A DNA stretch of 64,000 nt from assembly GCA_019241645.1 (NCBI GenBank), contig JAFAWQ010000048.1:1-64000 (forward strand), given 5' to 3'. Positions within the stretch are counted from its first letter, which is position 1. Each line of letters opens with the position of its first letter. This document shows positions 48,347 to 58,923 of the stretch, in pieces. A program made the translations under genes and the position numbers. Source of the stretch: Alphaproteobacteria bacterium (GTDB lineage Bacteria; Pseudomonadota; Alphaproteobacteria; Micropepsales; Micropepsaceae). The notes below the pieces were generated by a model. That model was not told the DNA's origin and did no database searches. It saw nothing but the letters and a program-made list of their open reading frames with translations.

Positions 48347-51141
48347 ATCGGCTGAAGCAACTGGAGGAATTGGGCCAGTCCGTCTGGCTGGACTTCCTCA
48401 GCCGCGAATTTCTGGCCAGCGACGAATTCAGACGCATGATCGCGGAGGACGGCCTCAAGGGCATGACCTCCAATCCATCCATCTTCGAGAAAGCCTTTGC
48501 GCATGGCAGCGCCTATGACGACGACATCTGGCGCCTTGCCGAAGAGGGCTGCGATGTCGGCGCGATCTTCCGCAAGCTTGCCGTCGCTGACATTCAACAC
48601 GCCGCAGATGCCTTTCGCCCGGTTTACGACCGGCTGAAGGGTGCCGACGGATTCATCAGCCTTGAGGTCTCGCCCTACATCGCGAAAGGCACCGAAGCGA
48701 CCATCGCCGAAGCGAAATCGCTGTGGGCCGAAGTGAACCGCCCGAATTTGATGATCAAGATTCCGGCGACGCGCGAAGGGCTGCCGGCTATTCGCGAGTG
48801 TCTTGGCGCCGGCATTAATATCAACATCACCCTGCTGTTCTCGCGCGATGTGTATCAGCAGGTGGCAGAGGCCTATATCGAAGGCCTCGAAATGCGGCCC
48901 AAGGATGAAGACCTCAGCCGCATCTCCAGCGTCGCCAGTTTTTTCGTCAGCCGCATCGATACCAAGGTGGACAAGGCGATCGACGAAAAGCTGAAAGGCG
49001 GCGGCGACAAGAGTTTGACTGATCTTCAAGGCAAGGTGGCCGTTGCCAATGCCAAGCTCGCCTACCAGCAGTACAAGCACATCTTTTCCGGCCCGCGCTG
49101 GGACGCATTGGCAAAGCGCGGCGCGCGGCCGCAGCGGCTGCTGTGGGCCTCCACCGGCACCAAAAACAAGGCCTACTCCGATGTGTTGTATGTGGATTCG
49201 CTGATCGGGCCGAATACGGTCAACACAGTGCCGCAGGAAACGCTGGAAGCGTTCCGCGATCACGGTCAGCCAAAGCAAACACTGGAAGAGAATGTGGGCG
49301 AGGCCGAACGCATTCTCGGAACGCTCGAACGGTCAGGCATTTCGCTCGATACCATTACCACGGAGCTGGTGGACGAAGGCGTGCAGCTGTTCGCCGACGC
49401 CGCCGACAAGCTCTATGGCGCGTTGGCCGACAAGCGCGCCAAATTCCTGGCCGGCAAACTCGTGAGCGTCGATTTCCGCTTTGGCGATGCAGACGAAGCT
49501 ATTGCTGCGGAGACAAAAGCGCGCACCGCGAGCGGCGATTCGCGGCGGTTCTGGGCGAAAGACAAATCGCTTTGGACCGGCGCCGACGAAAGCAAGTGGC
49601 TTGGCTGGCTGGACATCGCGGAGCGCGAAGCTGCGGACAAGCAGACCTACGACTCATTCCAGCGCTGGGTGACAGACAACGGCTTCAGCGATGCCGTTCT
49701 GCTGGGCATGGGCGGCTCCAGCCTTGGCGCGGAGGTTCTGAGACAAGTATTCGGAGAGCAAAACGGCTGGCCGAACTTGCATGTGCTCGACTCTACGGAT
49801 CCAGCGCAAATTCGCGCGGTCGAGAATATCATCGATATCGCGAAAACCTGCTTCATCGTCTCTTCTAAATCCGGCACCACGCTCGAACCGCACATCCTGA
49901 TGGCTTATTTCTTCGCGAGGAGCGGAGCCGGAGCGGAGAAGCGCTTCATCGCCATCACCGATCCTGGCTCGAAGCTGGAAGCCCACGCGAAGGAAAAAGG
50001 CTTCGCGCACATCTTTCATGGCGATCCGCAAATCGGCGGACGCTATTCCGTGCTTTCGAAATTCGGTTTGATTCCAGCCGCGGCGATGGGCGTCGATGTT
50101 GCGCGCCTTTGCCAAGAGACCCAAGCGTTCGTCGGCGCGTCCGATGCGTTTGTCCCGCCGCCATCCAATCCCGGCGTGAAGCTGGGAATCGCACTCGGCG
50201 TGCTCGCCACCCAGTTCAAACGCGACAAGATCACCATTGCCGCGTCGAAAGAACTGGCAAGCGTGGGCCTGTGGCTGGAACAGCTGATCGCTGAATCGAC
50301 CGGCAAGCAGGGCAAAGGTCTGATTCCGATCGATCACGAACCGCTTGGCGATCCGGAAGTTTACGGAAACGACCGCGTGTTCGTTCAGATTAGCCTTTCC
50401 GACTCTGAGAACAACGACAAGATCGAAGCGCTGGCGCAAGCCGGTCGTCCCATCTTCCGTGTCCAGCTGAATGACAAATATCAATTGGGCCAGGCATTCT
50501 TCCTGTTCGAGATCGCCATTGCGTTTGCCGGCGCCGTAATCGGCATCAACCCGTTCGACCAGCCGGACGTGGAAGCCGCAAAGATGAAAGCGCGCGAGTT
50601 GACGGATGCTTACGAGAAAGGCAACGGCGCGATCCAAGAGCAGCCGATCTTCTCGCACAACGGCATTGCCGGGTATGCCGATGGCGAGAACGCCGCGGCG
50701 CTTCGTGGCGCCAACACACTGGCGCAGGCCATGAAGGCATATCTCGATGGCGCCAAGGCCAATGATTACTTCGCGCTGCTGGCCTTCATGGAACCTGCGG
50801 ATTCGCACCGTGATACATTGCAGGACATCCGCCTCAAGGTGCGTGACCGCAAACAGGTTGCGACCTGCCTGGAGTTTGGCCCCCGCTACCTTCACTCCAC
50901 CGGCCAGGCGTACAAAGGCGGACCCAACTCCGGCGTGTTTGTCGAAATCACCTGCGATCATCCGAACGATCTCAACATTCCCGGCCGCAAGGCGACATTT
51001 GCACTGGTGGAAAAGGCGCAGGCGTTGGGCGACCTTGCTGTGCTGAACGAGCGTGGACGCCGTGCGTTGCGGGTTCATCTCAACGATGCCGCCGAGGGCC
51101 TCGCCTCCTTGCGCGATGCGTTTGAAGAAGCTCTGCAATAG
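48343..51141 (+). CDS. bifunctional transaldolase / glucose-6-phosphate isomerase
   Basis: 932 residues, a natural fusion known in several alphaproteobacteria and acetic acid bacteria. Residues 1 to about 365 are transaldolase: KGMTSNPSIFEKAF and Schiff-base Lys139 in LMIKIPATREG. From about 375 the chain is phosphoglucose isomerase: LLGMGGSSLGAEVLRQVFG near 455, KSGTTLEPHI at 509-518, and GGRYSVLSKFGLIPAAAMGVD. The C-terminal LEFGPRYLHSTGQAYKGGPNSGVF is typical of this fusion and absent from stand-alone isomerases. It links the pathway's non-oxidative branch to the glucose-6-phosphate pool that Zwf uses. Confidence 0.96.
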   Translation: MNRLKQLEELGQSVWLDFLSREFLASDEFRRMIAEDGLKGMTSNPSIFEKAFAHGSAYDDDIWRLAEEGCDVGAIFRKLAVADIQHAADAFRPVYDRLKGADGFISLEVSPYIAKGTEATIAEAKSLWAEVNRPNLMIKIPATREGLPAIRECLGAGININITLLFSRDVYQQVAEAYIEGLEMRPKDEDLSRISSVASFFVSRIDTKVDKAIDEKLKGGGDKSLTDLQGKVAVANAKLAYQQYKHIFSGPRWDALAKRGARPQRLLWASTGTKNKAYSDVLYVDSLIGPNTVNTVPQETLEAFRDHGQPKQTLEENVGEAERILGTLERSGISLDTITTELVDEGVQLFADAADKLYGALADKRAKFLAGKLVSVDFRFGDADEAIAAETKARTASGDSRRFWAKDKSLWTGADESKWLGWLDIAEREAADKQTYDSFQRWVTDNGFSDAVLLGMGGSSLGAEVLRQVFGEQNGWPNLHVLDSTDPAQIRAVENIIDIAKTCFIVSSKSGTTLEPHILMAYFFARSGAGAEKRFIAITDPGSKLEAHAKEKGFAHIFHGDPQIGGRYSVLSKFGLIPAAAMGVDVARLCQETQAFVGASDAFVPPPSNPGVKLGIALGVLATQFKRDKITIAASKELASVGLWLEQLIAESTGKQGKGLIPIDHEPLGDPEVYGNDRVFVQISLSDSENNDKIEALAQAGRPIFRVQLNDKYQLGQAFFLFEIAIAFAGAVIGINPFDQPDVEAAKMKARELTDAYEKGNGAIQEQPIFSHNGIAGYADGENAAALRGANTLAQAMKAYLDGAKANDYFALLAFMEPADSHRDTLQDIRLKVRDRKQVATCLEFGPRYLHSTGQAYKGGPNSGVFVEITCDHPNDLNIPGRKATFALVEKAQALGDLAVLNERGRRALRVHLNDAAEGLASLRDAFEEALQ

Positions 51142-51150
51142 GTAAAGGCA

Positions 51151-52167
51151 ATGCAGCTGGGGATTGTTGGACTGGGGCGGATGGGCGGCAACATCGCCCG
51201 CCGGCTTATGAAGGCGGGCCATGAAACCGTCGTTTACGATCACAACGCCCAGACTGTCGCCCAGCTGGCGAATGAACACGCGAAGCCGGCGCGGACTCTA
51301 GACGATCTGGTTCGGCAACTGATGCGGCCGCGCGCCATCTGGGTAATGCTGCCGGCCGGCGGGGCCACCGAATCCACCATCGGCGCGCTGGCGGGCCTCG
51401 TCGAAACAGGTGACATCCTCATCGACGGCGGCAACACCTTCTTCAAGGACGATGTCCGCCGCGCGAAGATGCTGAAGGCGAAGGGCATCCATTATGTGGA
51501 CGTCGGCACCTCCGGCGGCATCTGGGGGCCGGAGCGCGGCTATTGCCTGATGATTGGCGGCGACAAGCAAATTGTCGATCACCTCGATCCCATTTTTGAC
51601 GCGCTTGCGCCGGGAGCCGGCGAGATTGCACGCACGCCACATCGCGAGGAGCGCGATCCGCGGGCGGAAAAGGGCTACATCCATGCCGGTGAAAGCGGCG
51701 CCGGGCATTTCGTGAAAATGATTCACAACGGCATCGAATACGGACTGATGCAGGCCTACGCCGAAGGCTTCGACATTCTGCGCGGGCGCATGCACGAGAA
51801 TCTGCCTGAGGACGAACGCTTCGATCTCAATCTCCCGGACATCGCGGAAGTGTGGCGGCGAGGAAGCGTCATCTCGTCATGGCTGCTCGATCTCACCGCC
51901 ATCGCGCTGGCGCAAAGCCCCGAACTCGAGCATTTCGAGGGCTATGTACAGGACTCCGGCGAAGGCCGCTGGACGGTGAACGCCGCCGTGGAAGAAGCGG
52001 TGCCGGCGACCGTCATAACCGCCGCGCTGTACGCGCGGTTCGCCTCGCGCATCCAGCACGATTTCGCCTACCGCCTCCTCTCCGCCATGCGCAACCAGTT
52101 CGGTGGCCACGTGGAAACGCCGATCGTCAAAGGCACTGCCGAAGGCGAGCCGCAGGGCCCGAAATGA
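51151..52167 (+). CDS. gnd: 6-phosphogluconate dehydrogenase, short decarboxylating type
   Basis: 338 residues, the short class (GndA/YqeC-like), often NAD-preferring, rather than the 470-residue class. The N-terminal dinucleotide loop is [18 protein letters not shown]. Substrate motifs: [33 protein letters not shown] and [25 protein letters not shown] with the catalytic Lys. Converts 6-phosphogluconate to ribulose 5-phosphate. Starts 9 bp after tal-pgi and overlaps zwf by 4 bp. Confidence 0.95.
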   Translation: MQLGIVGLGRMGGNIARRLMKAGHETVVYDHNAQTVAQLANEHAKPARTLDDLVRQLMRPRAIWVMLPAGGATESTIGALAGLVETGDILIDGGNTFFKDDVRRAKMLKAKGIHYVDVGTSGGIWGPERGYCLMIGGDKQIVDHLDPIFDALAPGAGEIARTPHREERDPRAEKGYIHAGESGAGHFVKMIHNGIEYGLMQAYAEGFDILRGRMHENLPEDERFDLNLPDIAEVWRRGSVISSWLLDLTAIALAQSPELEHFEGYVQDSGEGRWTVNAAVEEAVPATVITAALYARFASRIQHDFAYRLLSAMRNQFGGHVETPIVKGTAEGEPQGPK

Positions 52168-53684
52168 CGGAAGGCAAGCGCCAACGCTGCGCCACCTGTT
52201 GCGCGCTGGTGATCTTCGGCGCAGGCGGCGACCTGACCAAGCGGCTTGTCGTGCCTGCTCTCTACAATCTCGCGAAGCAGGATCTGCTCCCAGAGAAATT
52301 CGCCATCGTCGGCTTCGATCACAACGAGAAGACAGACGACGTTTGGCGAAAAGAGTTGCACGATTTCCTCGAGCAGATTGTCGGTTCCGGCCACGGCGAA
52401 TTCGAGGCCAGGAAAATCCATGAGTCAGTCTGGAACAAGCTTGCCTCCACCATGAGTTACATGGCCGGAGATTTTCTGGAAGCGGCGTCCTACACGAAGC
52501 TGCGCAATCATCTGCAACGGCGCGACAGCGAAGCGGGCCTGGATGGCAACGTTGTGTTCTACCTCGCGGCCGCCGACAGGTTCTTTGGCCCGATCGTCGA
52601 TGCGCTTGGCGAAGCCGGGCTGACGAGCCAGGAAAAAGGTTGGCGCCGCGTGGTGATCGAGAAACCCTTCGGTCACGATCTTCCATCCGCCAAGGCACTC
52701 AACCAACGCATCCTGAAGGTGCTGAACGAAGACCAAATCTACCGCATCGATCACTTCCTGGGGAAGGAAACGGTGCAGAACATCATGGCGCTGCGCTTCG
52801 CCAACGGCCTATTCGAGCCGATCTGGAACCGGGACCGAATCGATCACGTCCAGATCACGGTTGCCGAATCCATCGGCATCGAACAGCGCGGCAAATTCTA
52901 CGAGCAGACAGGCGCGCTACGGGACATGGTGCCAAATCACTTGTTTCAGCTGGTTGCGATGACAGCCATGGAGCCGCCGGCCTCGTTCGGGGCGGATGAA
53001 ATCCGGTCGCGGAAGGCGGATGTGTTCAAGGCCGTGCATCCGCTGTCGCCCGACGATGCCGTTCGCGGCCAGTATGGCTCCGGTGAGATCAACGGAAAGA
53101 CCGTGGCCGGTTACCGGGAAGAACCCAATGTCGCGCCGGATTCCGGCGTTGAAACCTTCGCCGCCTTGCGCCTGACGATCGACAACTGGCGCTGGGCCGG
53201 TGTGCCGTTCTACCTGCGCACCGGAAAGCGTCTGCCCAGCCGCTGGACGGAGATCGCCATCCTCTTCAAGCATGCGCCGCTGACCCTGTTCCGCGATACA
53301 CCGACCGGCAATCTCGGGCCGGATTGGCTCATCCTCCAGATCCAGCCTGATGAAGGCATTCGCCTGCGGTTCAATGCCAAGCGGCCTGGCACCGAAATGC
53401 ATCTCGAAAGCGTGGCGATGGATTTCAAATACGCGGACTGGTTCCAGCAGGCGCCTGCCGTCGGTTACGAAACCCTGCTCTACGATTGCTTCGAGGGCGA
53501 CCAGACGCTCTTCCAGCGCGCCGATCAGGTGGAAGCGGCCTGGGCCGTCGTGCAGCCCATTATCGAGGCATGGGCAGAATCGGCGACGAAGGAATTTCCC
53601 AACTACGCCGCTGGCAGCGCGGGTCCCAAAGCAGCAGATGCTTTGATCGAGCGCGACGGCCGCAAGTGGCGGCCAATTCACTAG
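52164..53684 (+). CDS. zwf: glucose-6-phosphate 1-dehydrogenase
   Basis: 506 residues from the ATG that overlaps the gnd stop. The nucleotide-binding loop is [22 protein letters not shown]. The substrate motif [19 protein letters not shown] holds the catalytic His and Lys, preceded by [10 protein letters not shown]. Further conserved: [27 protein letters not shown] and [17 protein letters not shown]. Two Cys (RCATCC) sit unusually close to the N-terminus. First step of the oxidative branch; 15 bp before pgl. Confidence 0.97.
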   Translation: MTEGKRQRCATCCALVIFGAGGDLTKRLVVPALYNLAKQDLLPEKFAIVGFDHNEKTDDVWRKELHDFLEQIVGSGHGEFEARKIHESVWNKLASTMSYMAGDFLEAASYTKLRNHLQRRDSEAGLDGNVVFYLAAADRFFGPIVDALGEAGLTSQEKGWRRVVIEKPFGHDLPSAKALNQRILKVLNEDQIYRIDHFLGKETVQNIMALRFANGLFEPIWNRDRIDHVQITVAESIGIEQRGKFYEQTGALRDMVPNHLFQLVAMTAMEPPASFGADEIRSRKADVFKAVHPLSPDDAVRGQYGSGEINGKTVAGYREEPNVAPDSGVETFAALRLTIDNWRWAGVPFYLRTGKRLPSRWTEIAILFKHAPLTLFRDTPTGNLGPDWLILQIQPDEGIRLRFNAKRPGTEMHLESVAMDFKYADWFQQAPAVGYETLLYDCFEGDQTLFQRADQVEAAWAVVQPIIEAWAESATKEFPNYAAGSAGPKAADALIERDGRKWRPIH

Positions 53685-53699
53685 CCATTTGCGCCACCA

Positions 53700-54431
53700 A
53701 TGATCATGCACGCCGATATCGCTCCCAGTCCCCAGGCAACTGCCCGGCGCGCCGCGGAATGGATCTCCAAGCGCATCGAGGCCACACCCGATGTCTTTCG
53801 CATCGCCTTATCGGGAGGCGAAACGCCGCGTCTTCTCTATTCGACTCTTGCGTCCGCACCCTATCGTGACCGTATCGATTGGCGGCGCGTCGATTTGTTC
53901 TGGGGAGACGAGCGCTTCGTTCCGCATTCGGACGAGCGCAGCAATTACCGCATGGCCCGCGAGGAGCTGCTTGCACGCGTACCGGTGCTCATCGACCATG
54001 TGCATCCGGTGATCACCGAAGGCGATCCGGAAACAGCGGCACGCCGCTACGAGGGACTGCTGAGAGCAGCCTATGGCTCGGAGTGCCTGGCGCCTTCGCT
54101 GCCGCTTTTTCATCTTGTGCTGCTTGGGCTGGGAACGGATGGCCACACGGCATCGCTGTTGCCGGGCAGCGAGGCGCTCGACGAGCGCCAGCGCTGGGTT
54201 ATGGGCGTGCAGGGCCACGACGTGCCGCGGATCACCCTCACTTATCCCGCCATTGCCTGCAGCAGTGCCGTCATGTTTCTCGTGACCGGCAGAGAAAAGG
54301 CTGAACCGGTTGCTCGTGTTCACGCCGGCGATCCCGATTTGCCGGCTACCCATATCCATTCCGAGGGTGAAATCGTCTGGTTCCTCGATGAAGCCGCGGC
54401 AAGCAAGCTGCCTGCAAGCGTCAGACGATAG
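53700..54431 (+). CDS. pgl: 6-phosphogluconolactonase (DevB type)
   Basis: 243 residues; an alternative ATG two codons later is equally possible. Motifs of the NagB-like fold: IALSGGETPRLLYSTL, VDLFWGDERFVPHSDERSNYRMA and LLGLGTDGHTASLLPGSEAL. Hydrolyses the lactone made by Zwf to feed Gnd. Ends one base before the GH15 start. Confidence 0.95.
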   Translation: MIMHADIAPSPQATARRAAEWISKRIEATPDVFRIALSGGETPRLLYSTLASAPYRDRIDWRRVDLFWGDERFVPHSDERSNYRMAREELLARVPVLIDHVHPVITEGDPETAARRYEGLLRAAYGSECLAPSLPLFHLVLLGLGTDGHTASLLPGSEALDERQRWVMGVQGHDVPRITLTYPAIACSSAVMFLVTGREKAEPVARVHAGDPDLPATHIHSEGEIVWFLDEAAASKLPASVRR

Positions 54432-54432
54432 C

Positions 54433-56253
54433 ATGGCCGGGCGCATCGAAGATTATGCCATGATCGGAGACATGCGCACCGCCGCGCTGGTGTGCAACGA
54501 CGGTTCACTCGATTGGCTCTGCCTCCCCCGCTTTGACTCGAGCGCCTGCTTCGCGGCGCTTCTCGGAAAATCGGAGCATGGCCGCTGGCTGATCGCGCCA
54601 AAGGGCAAGGCGAAGGTTCGCCGCCGCTACTCTCCGGGCACGCTCATCCTCGAAACGACATTCACGACCGGCACCGGCCGCATCACGCTGGTCGATTTCA
54701 TGCCGGTTGAGGAACCGCATTCGAGCATTATACGCCTGGTGATCGGCAATGAAGGCGCCGTGCGGCTGCAAACCGATCTGGTCATTCGCTTTGACTACGG
54801 CATTTCCGTGCCGTGGGTCAGCCGGCAGGACGAGACGACGCTCACCGCCGTTGCCGGCCCCAGTATGCTTGTGCTTCGCACGCCTGTTCCTCTGAAGGGA
54901 AAGGATTTGCGGACGCAGGGACAGTTCACCGTGCGCAAAGGCGAGACCGTACCCTTCGTGATGACCTATGTGCCGTCGCACCTGCCGGTTCCGCTGCCGA
55001 TCGATGTCGAGGTGGCAATGGCGGCGACCAAGAAATTTTGGACCCAGTGGACCAACCGGGCAAACTTCGATGGAAAGTGGCGGGAGCCCATCCAGCGTTC
55101 GCTGCTGACATTGAAGGGGCTCAGTTACCGCCCCACCGGCGGCATTGTCGCCGCGGTCACGACATCGCTGCCCGAACAGATCGGCGGCCCGCGCAACTGG
55201 GACTACCGCTACTGCTGGCTGCGCGATGCCGCGTTCACGCTGCTCGCCTTTCTCAATGCGGGCTACACGGAAGAGGCCGCCGATTGGCAGCACTGGCTGA
55301 TGCGCTCGATTGCCGGCAGTCCCGATCAGATCCAGACAATGTACGGCGTGGCGGGAGAGCGGCGGCTCGACGAATGGGAAATCGATTGGCTGCCGGGCTA
55401 TGAAAACTCGGCGCCGGTGCGCGTGGGCAACGCGGCGGCATTGCAGCTCCAGCTCGATATCTATGGCGAGCTGGCAGACACCGTGGAGCGAGGCACCGAA
55501 GGGGGCCTGCCCCGGGTTCCGCGGCGTGCTGAAATACGCAAAGTTTTCCTCAGTCATCTGGAAAGCATCTGGCGCGATGCCGACGAAGGCATCTGGGAGA
55601 TACGCGGCGCGCCGCAGCATTTCACGCACTCGAAAGTCATGGCCTGGGTTGCGTTCGACCGGGCCTCCCGCAGCGAGCGGCTGGATAGGAAAGAACGGGC
55701 GCACTGGCAAAAGGTCGCCAGCCAGATCCACGCCCACGTTTGCCTGCATGGCATCGATCCCGAACGGAATTGCTTCGTGCAGAGCTACGGCTCGGCCTGC
55801 ATGGACGCCAGTCTGCTGTTGTTGCCGATGGTTGGCTTCCTGCCGGCGAAGGATGTGCGGATCAAGAATACGGTGCGCGAGATCGAAAAGCATCTGATGT
55901 TGAAAGGGCTCGTGCTGCGATACCAAACCGGCACCGGTGTCGATGGGTTGCCGCCGGGCGAAGGCGCCTTCCTCGCTTGCAGTTTCTGGCTGGTGTGCAA
56001 CTACGTTCTGCTCGGACGGCTGGCCGAAGCGCGAACCTTGCTGAACAAGCTGATTGGCTTATGCAACGACGTGGGGCTGCTGGCTGAAGAGTACGATCCT
56101 CACAGCAAACGCATGCTCGGCAACTTTCCTCAGGCCTTCTCCCACGTCGCGCTGGTCAACGCCGCTCTCGCGGTGATGCACGCCACCGCGCCGAAAACCA
56201 AACGCCGCCCCGTCAACCGGCGGACACGGCCGCCGGCAGCGAAAGCACGCTGA
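54433..56253 (+). CDS. glycoside hydrolase family 15 protein (glucoamylase/trehalase-like)
   Basis: 606 residues from the ATG before AGRIEDYAMIGDMRTAALVCNDGSLDWL, a typical family N-terminus. A beta-rich N-terminal domain is followed from about residue 215 by an (alpha/alpha)6 barrel: IGGPRNWDYRYCWLRDAAFTLLAFLNAGY, GERRLDEWEIDWLPGYENSAPVRVGNAA with a candidate catalytic Glu, and LLAEEYDPHSKRMLGNFPQAFSHVALVNAA with the second. No signal peptide, so cytoplasmic. Bacterial members include trehalases and glucodextranases. Sitting directly before otsB and otsA favours action on trehalose or a related glucoside. Confidence 0.9.
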   Translation: MAGRIEDYAMIGDMRTAALVCNDGSLDWLCLPRFDSSACFAALLGKSEHGRWLIAPKGKAKVRRRYSPGTLILETTFTTGTGRITLVDFMPVEEPHSSIIRLVIGNEGAVRLQTDLVIRFDYGISVPWVSRQDETTLTAVAGPSMLVLRTPVPLKGKDLRTQGQFTVRKGETVPFVMTYVPSHLPVPLPIDVEVAMAATKKFWTQWTNRANFDGKWREPIQRSLLTLKGLSYRPTGGIVAAVTTSLPEQIGGPRNWDYRYCWLRDAAFTLLAFLNAGYTEEAADWQHWLMRSIAGSPDQIQTMYGVAGERRLDEWEIDWLPGYENSAPVRVGNAAALQLQLDIYGELADTVERGTEGGLPRVPRRAEIRKVFLSHLESIWRDADEGIWEIRGAPQHFTHSKVMAWVAFDRASRSERLDRKERAHWQKVASQIHAHVCLHGIDPERNCFVQSYGSACMDASLLLLPMVGFLPAKDVRIKNTVREIEKHLMLKGLVLRYQTGTGVDGLPPGEGAFLACSFWLVCNYVLLGRLAEARTLLNKLIGLCNDVGLLAEEYDPHSKRMLGNFPQAFSHVALVNAALAVMHATAPKTKRRPVNRRTRPPAAKAR

Positions 56254-57026
56254 TGGAAGCTGCTCTATCGTCCGCCCTGCCCGCACTCGACGCATCGCAG
56301 GCGCTGTTCCTCGATATCGACGGCACGATCATCGACATTGCACCCACGCCGGAAGCGGTGGATGTTCCCGAATCCTTGAAGCTCAGCCTGTCGCGCGTCC
56401 GCGAAACCTTGGGAGGCGCGCTGGCGCTGATCAGCGGACGGACTCTTTCCGCCATCGACGAACTCTTCGCCCCGTTGAAGTTCGCGGCCGCTGGCGCCCA
56501 CGGCGCGGAACTGAGAGCCGCTCCCGATGGTGCCGTGGAACGAGTCCACACGCCGTTGAGCGCTTCAGAGCGGGCCGTGCTCGCGGCGGTTGCGAAGCTC
56601 GATCCACGATTGCGGCTGGAAGACAAGGGCTACAGCGTCGCCGTGCATTACCGCAACGCGCCGGAGCTGGAGGACGAAGTGTTGGCGATTGTGCGCGATG
56701 AGGTCGCGCAGCTTGGCGAGAGCCTCCGCATCATGCGCGGGAAGGCGGTGATAGAGGTGAAGCCGCACGGCTTCAACAAAGGAACAGGCCTGCGTTATCT
56801 GATGGCGCGGCCACCCTTTGCGGGACGGCGGCCGGTGTTTCTGGGCGACGATGTTACGGACGAGGATGCGCTGGCTGCCCTCCCGGAATTTCACGGCGTG
56901 GGGATTTCCGTCGGCCGCCTTCTGCCGGGCGCAACCAGTCAGGTCGCCACCCCAAGTGAAGTGCGCGAATGGCTGGCTCGATTGGCAGGCGCAGAAATTG
57001 AAGACTGCAACCCGAAAGTCTCCTGA
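56253..57026 (+). CDS. otsB: trehalose-6-phosphate phosphatase OtsB
   Basis: 257 residues, coupled to GH15 through TGATG. A HAD-superfamily phosphatase: motif I ALFLDIDGTIIDIAPTPEAV with the nucleophile Asp, motif II ALISGRTLSAI, cap-domain segment AAGAHGAELRA, and the final FLGDDVTDEDALAAL. Converts trehalose-6-phosphate to trehalose. 165 bp separate it from otsA. Confidence 0.95.
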   Translation: MEAALSSALPALDASQALFLDIDGTIIDIAPTPEAVDVPESLKLSLSRVRETLGGALALISGRTLSAIDELFAPLKFAAAGAHGAELRAAPDGAVERVHTPLSASERAVLAAVAKLDPRLRLEDKGYSVAVHYRNAPELEDEVLAIVRDEVAQLGESLRIMRGKAVIEVKPHGFNKGTGLRYLMARPPFAGRRPVFLGDDVTDEDALAALPEFHGVGISVGRLLPGATSQVATPSEVREWLARLAGAEIEDCNPKVS

Positions 57027-57191
57027 CATTTGAATTGGTTGCTCAGAGGAACTTTCGCCACCGCGAGACGTTTTTCGTGTGCGGGTAAGGTGACTTCGGG
57101 CGACCGGAACGGTTTTCGCGTTGCTTGCAGGTGAAATTCCTGCTGCTCTCCTTTTCCGCGAGGATGGCGGTCGGGATTTGGAGGGCCAGGC

Positions 57192-58679
57192 TTGGCGCGC
57201 GTCTTCATTATTTCGAACCGCGTGGCGGTGCCGGACCCGGAGCGTGGCGTGCACGCCGGCGGTCTCGAGGTCGCCCTCAAATCCACTCTTAAGCGGCACG
57301 AATGCGTGTGGCTGGGATGGAGCGGTGAGGTCAAACCCGCCGGCCAGACGCAGACGAAAACCATCACAACAGGCGGCGTGACGTATATCGTCACCGATCT
57401 AAGCGAAGAAGATTACGAGGAATATTACAACGGCTTCGCCAACCGCGTCCTCTGGCCAATCCTGCATTACCGACTGGATCTGGCCGAGTTCACGCGCCGC
57501 GATTTGTCCGGATACCTCCGGGTCAATGAGCACTTCGCCGCCGAACTCGACAAGGTGCTGGAGCCGGACGACATCGTCTGGGTCCACGATTATCACCTCG
57601 TCCCGCTGGCCAAGGAATTGCGCCAGCGCGGCCGCCACAACCGCATCGGGTTCTTCCTGCACATTCCGATGCCGCCGGCCGAGATTCTGACCGCCATGCC
57701 CAACCATGAAAAGCTGGTGCCAGCGCTGCTTCACTACGATCTCGTCGGCTTCCAGACCGATGGCGACGCCCAGAACTTCGCCCGCTATCTCGCGACAGAA
57801 TGCGGCATGCCCGCGCATATTCCGCGCCGCATTGGCGTCCATGACCGCACCATGCGCATCGGAACGTTTCCGGTCGGCATCGAAACCAGGGAATTCACCC
57901 GCCGCGCGGAACGGGCGGCGCGCTCCAGCTTTGTCCGCGAGGTGCGCGATAGCGTCGCCGGCGCGCTGATGCTGGGCGTGGACCGGCTGGATTATAGCAA
58001 AGGCATTACGCTGCGGCTGGATGCTTACGAACGTTTCCTGGTCGCCAATCCCAACTGGCACGGTGAAGTAACCTACGCGCAAATCACGCCCAGAAGCCGC
58101 TCCTCGATCCACGAATACGCGCAGATGGAGCACGAAATCGACACCGCCGCGGGTCATATCAACGGGACCTACGGCGATCTCTCCTGGACCCCGCTTCGCT
58201 ATACCAACAAGCCCTACACGCGCACCGCGCTGGCCGGGCTCTATCGTGCGGCGCGCGTCGGCATCGTGACGCCACTGCGGGACGGCATGAACCTGGTCGC
58301 CAAGGAATATGTGGCGGCGCAGGATCCGGCCAATCCGGGCGTTCTCATTCTTTCACGCTTCGCCGGCGCCGCCGCGGAGTTCGGCGATGCGCTGATCGTC
58401 AACCCCTATGACCCGGAAGCGGTGGGTAGCGCCATCCGCAGGGCGCTTGAGATGCCGCTCGACGAACGGATTCAGCGCCACGGAAATCTGTATCGCGCGC
58501 TGCTTGACAGTGACATTCGTTTCTGGGGCGACCGCTTCCTCAGTTCCTTGACCGGCTACGACATGACCAGCGCAGCTCTACCGGCATCGCGGCCGAAGGC
58601 CGTTGTTACCCCCACCACCGCTCCTCCCTCCATGCGTCCCGCAACCCCCACAGAACCGGTTGCCCCGGCCCTGCGCTGA
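57192..58679 (+). CDS. otsA: trehalose-6-phosphate synthase OtsA
   Basis: 495 residues, TTG start supported by GGAGGG 8 bp upstream and by the conserved N-terminus [17 protein letters not shown]20 enzyme joining UDP-glucose and glucose-6-phosphate. Motifs: [10 protein letters not shown] and [50 protein letters not shown] and [17 protein letters not shown]. The last 40 residues are a low-complexity Ala/Pro/Thr tail. Last gene of the pentose phosphate/trehalose run; a promoter in the 165-bp gap before it is possible but not obvious. Confidence 0.96.
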   Translation: MARVFIISNRVAVPDPERGVHAGGLEVALKSTLKRHECVWLGWSGEVKPAGQTQTKTITTGGVTYIVTDLSEEDYEEYYNGFANRVLWPILHYRLDLAEFTRRDLSGYLRVNEHFAAELDKVLEPDDIVWVHDYHLVPLAKELRQRGRHNRIGFFLHIPMPPAEILTAMPNHEKLVPALLHYDLVGFQTDGDAQNFARYLATECGMPAHIPRRIGVHDRTMRIGTFPVGIETREFTRRAERAARSSFVREVRDSVAGALMLGVDRLDYSKGITLRLDAYERFLVANPNWHGEVTYAQITPRSRSSIHEYAQMEHEIDTAAGHINGTYGDLSWTPLRYTNKPYTRTALAGLYRAARVGIVTPLRDGMNLVAKEYVAAQDPANPGVLILSRFAGAAAEFGDALIVNPYDPEAVGSAIRRALEMPLDERIQRHGNLYRALLDSDIRFWGDRFLSSLTGYDMTSAALPASRPKAVVTPTTAPPSMRPATPTEPVAPALR

Positions 58680-58757
58680 ACTGCTGCCGGTCACGCCGCG
58701 CGGAACTTCTTATCTTGTCAAAAGTTTTCTTGCCGCGACCTGTTAGCGGGGTTTTCC

Positions 58758-58913
58758 ATGCTTGGTACCGTCCTTCTGATCGTCCTCGTGCTGCTGCTGC
58801 TCGGCGCTTGGCCGTCCTGGCCCTACAGCCGCGGTTGGGGCTATTATCCGAGCGGATTGCTTGGCGTCGTGCTCATCGTGATCCTGATCCTGGTGCTGAT
58901 GGGACGATTCTGA
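58758..58913 (+). CDS. DUF3309 micro-protein
   Basis: 51 residues: MLGTVLLIVLVLLLLGAWPS, a hinge WPYSRGWGYYPSG, then LLGVVLIVILILVLMGRF. Two hydrophobic helices joined by an aromatic Trp/Tyr/Ser/Gly turn is exactly the DUF3309 pattern, a tiny membrane protein family widespread in proteobacteria and of unknown role. The stop lies 10 bp before the ligD PE start, whose GGAGG ribosome-binding site follows directly, so the two may be cotranscribed. Confidence 0.85.
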   Translation: MLGTVLLIVLVLLLLGAWPSWPYSRGWGYYPSGLLGVVLIVILILVLMGRF

Positions 58914-58923
58914 CGGAGGCCGG

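Noticed and set aside
49654-51279. 541-residue open frame antisense to the tal-pgi gene
   Set aside because: It is fully covered by a clear enzyme on the other strand; composition is typical of antisense shadow translation.
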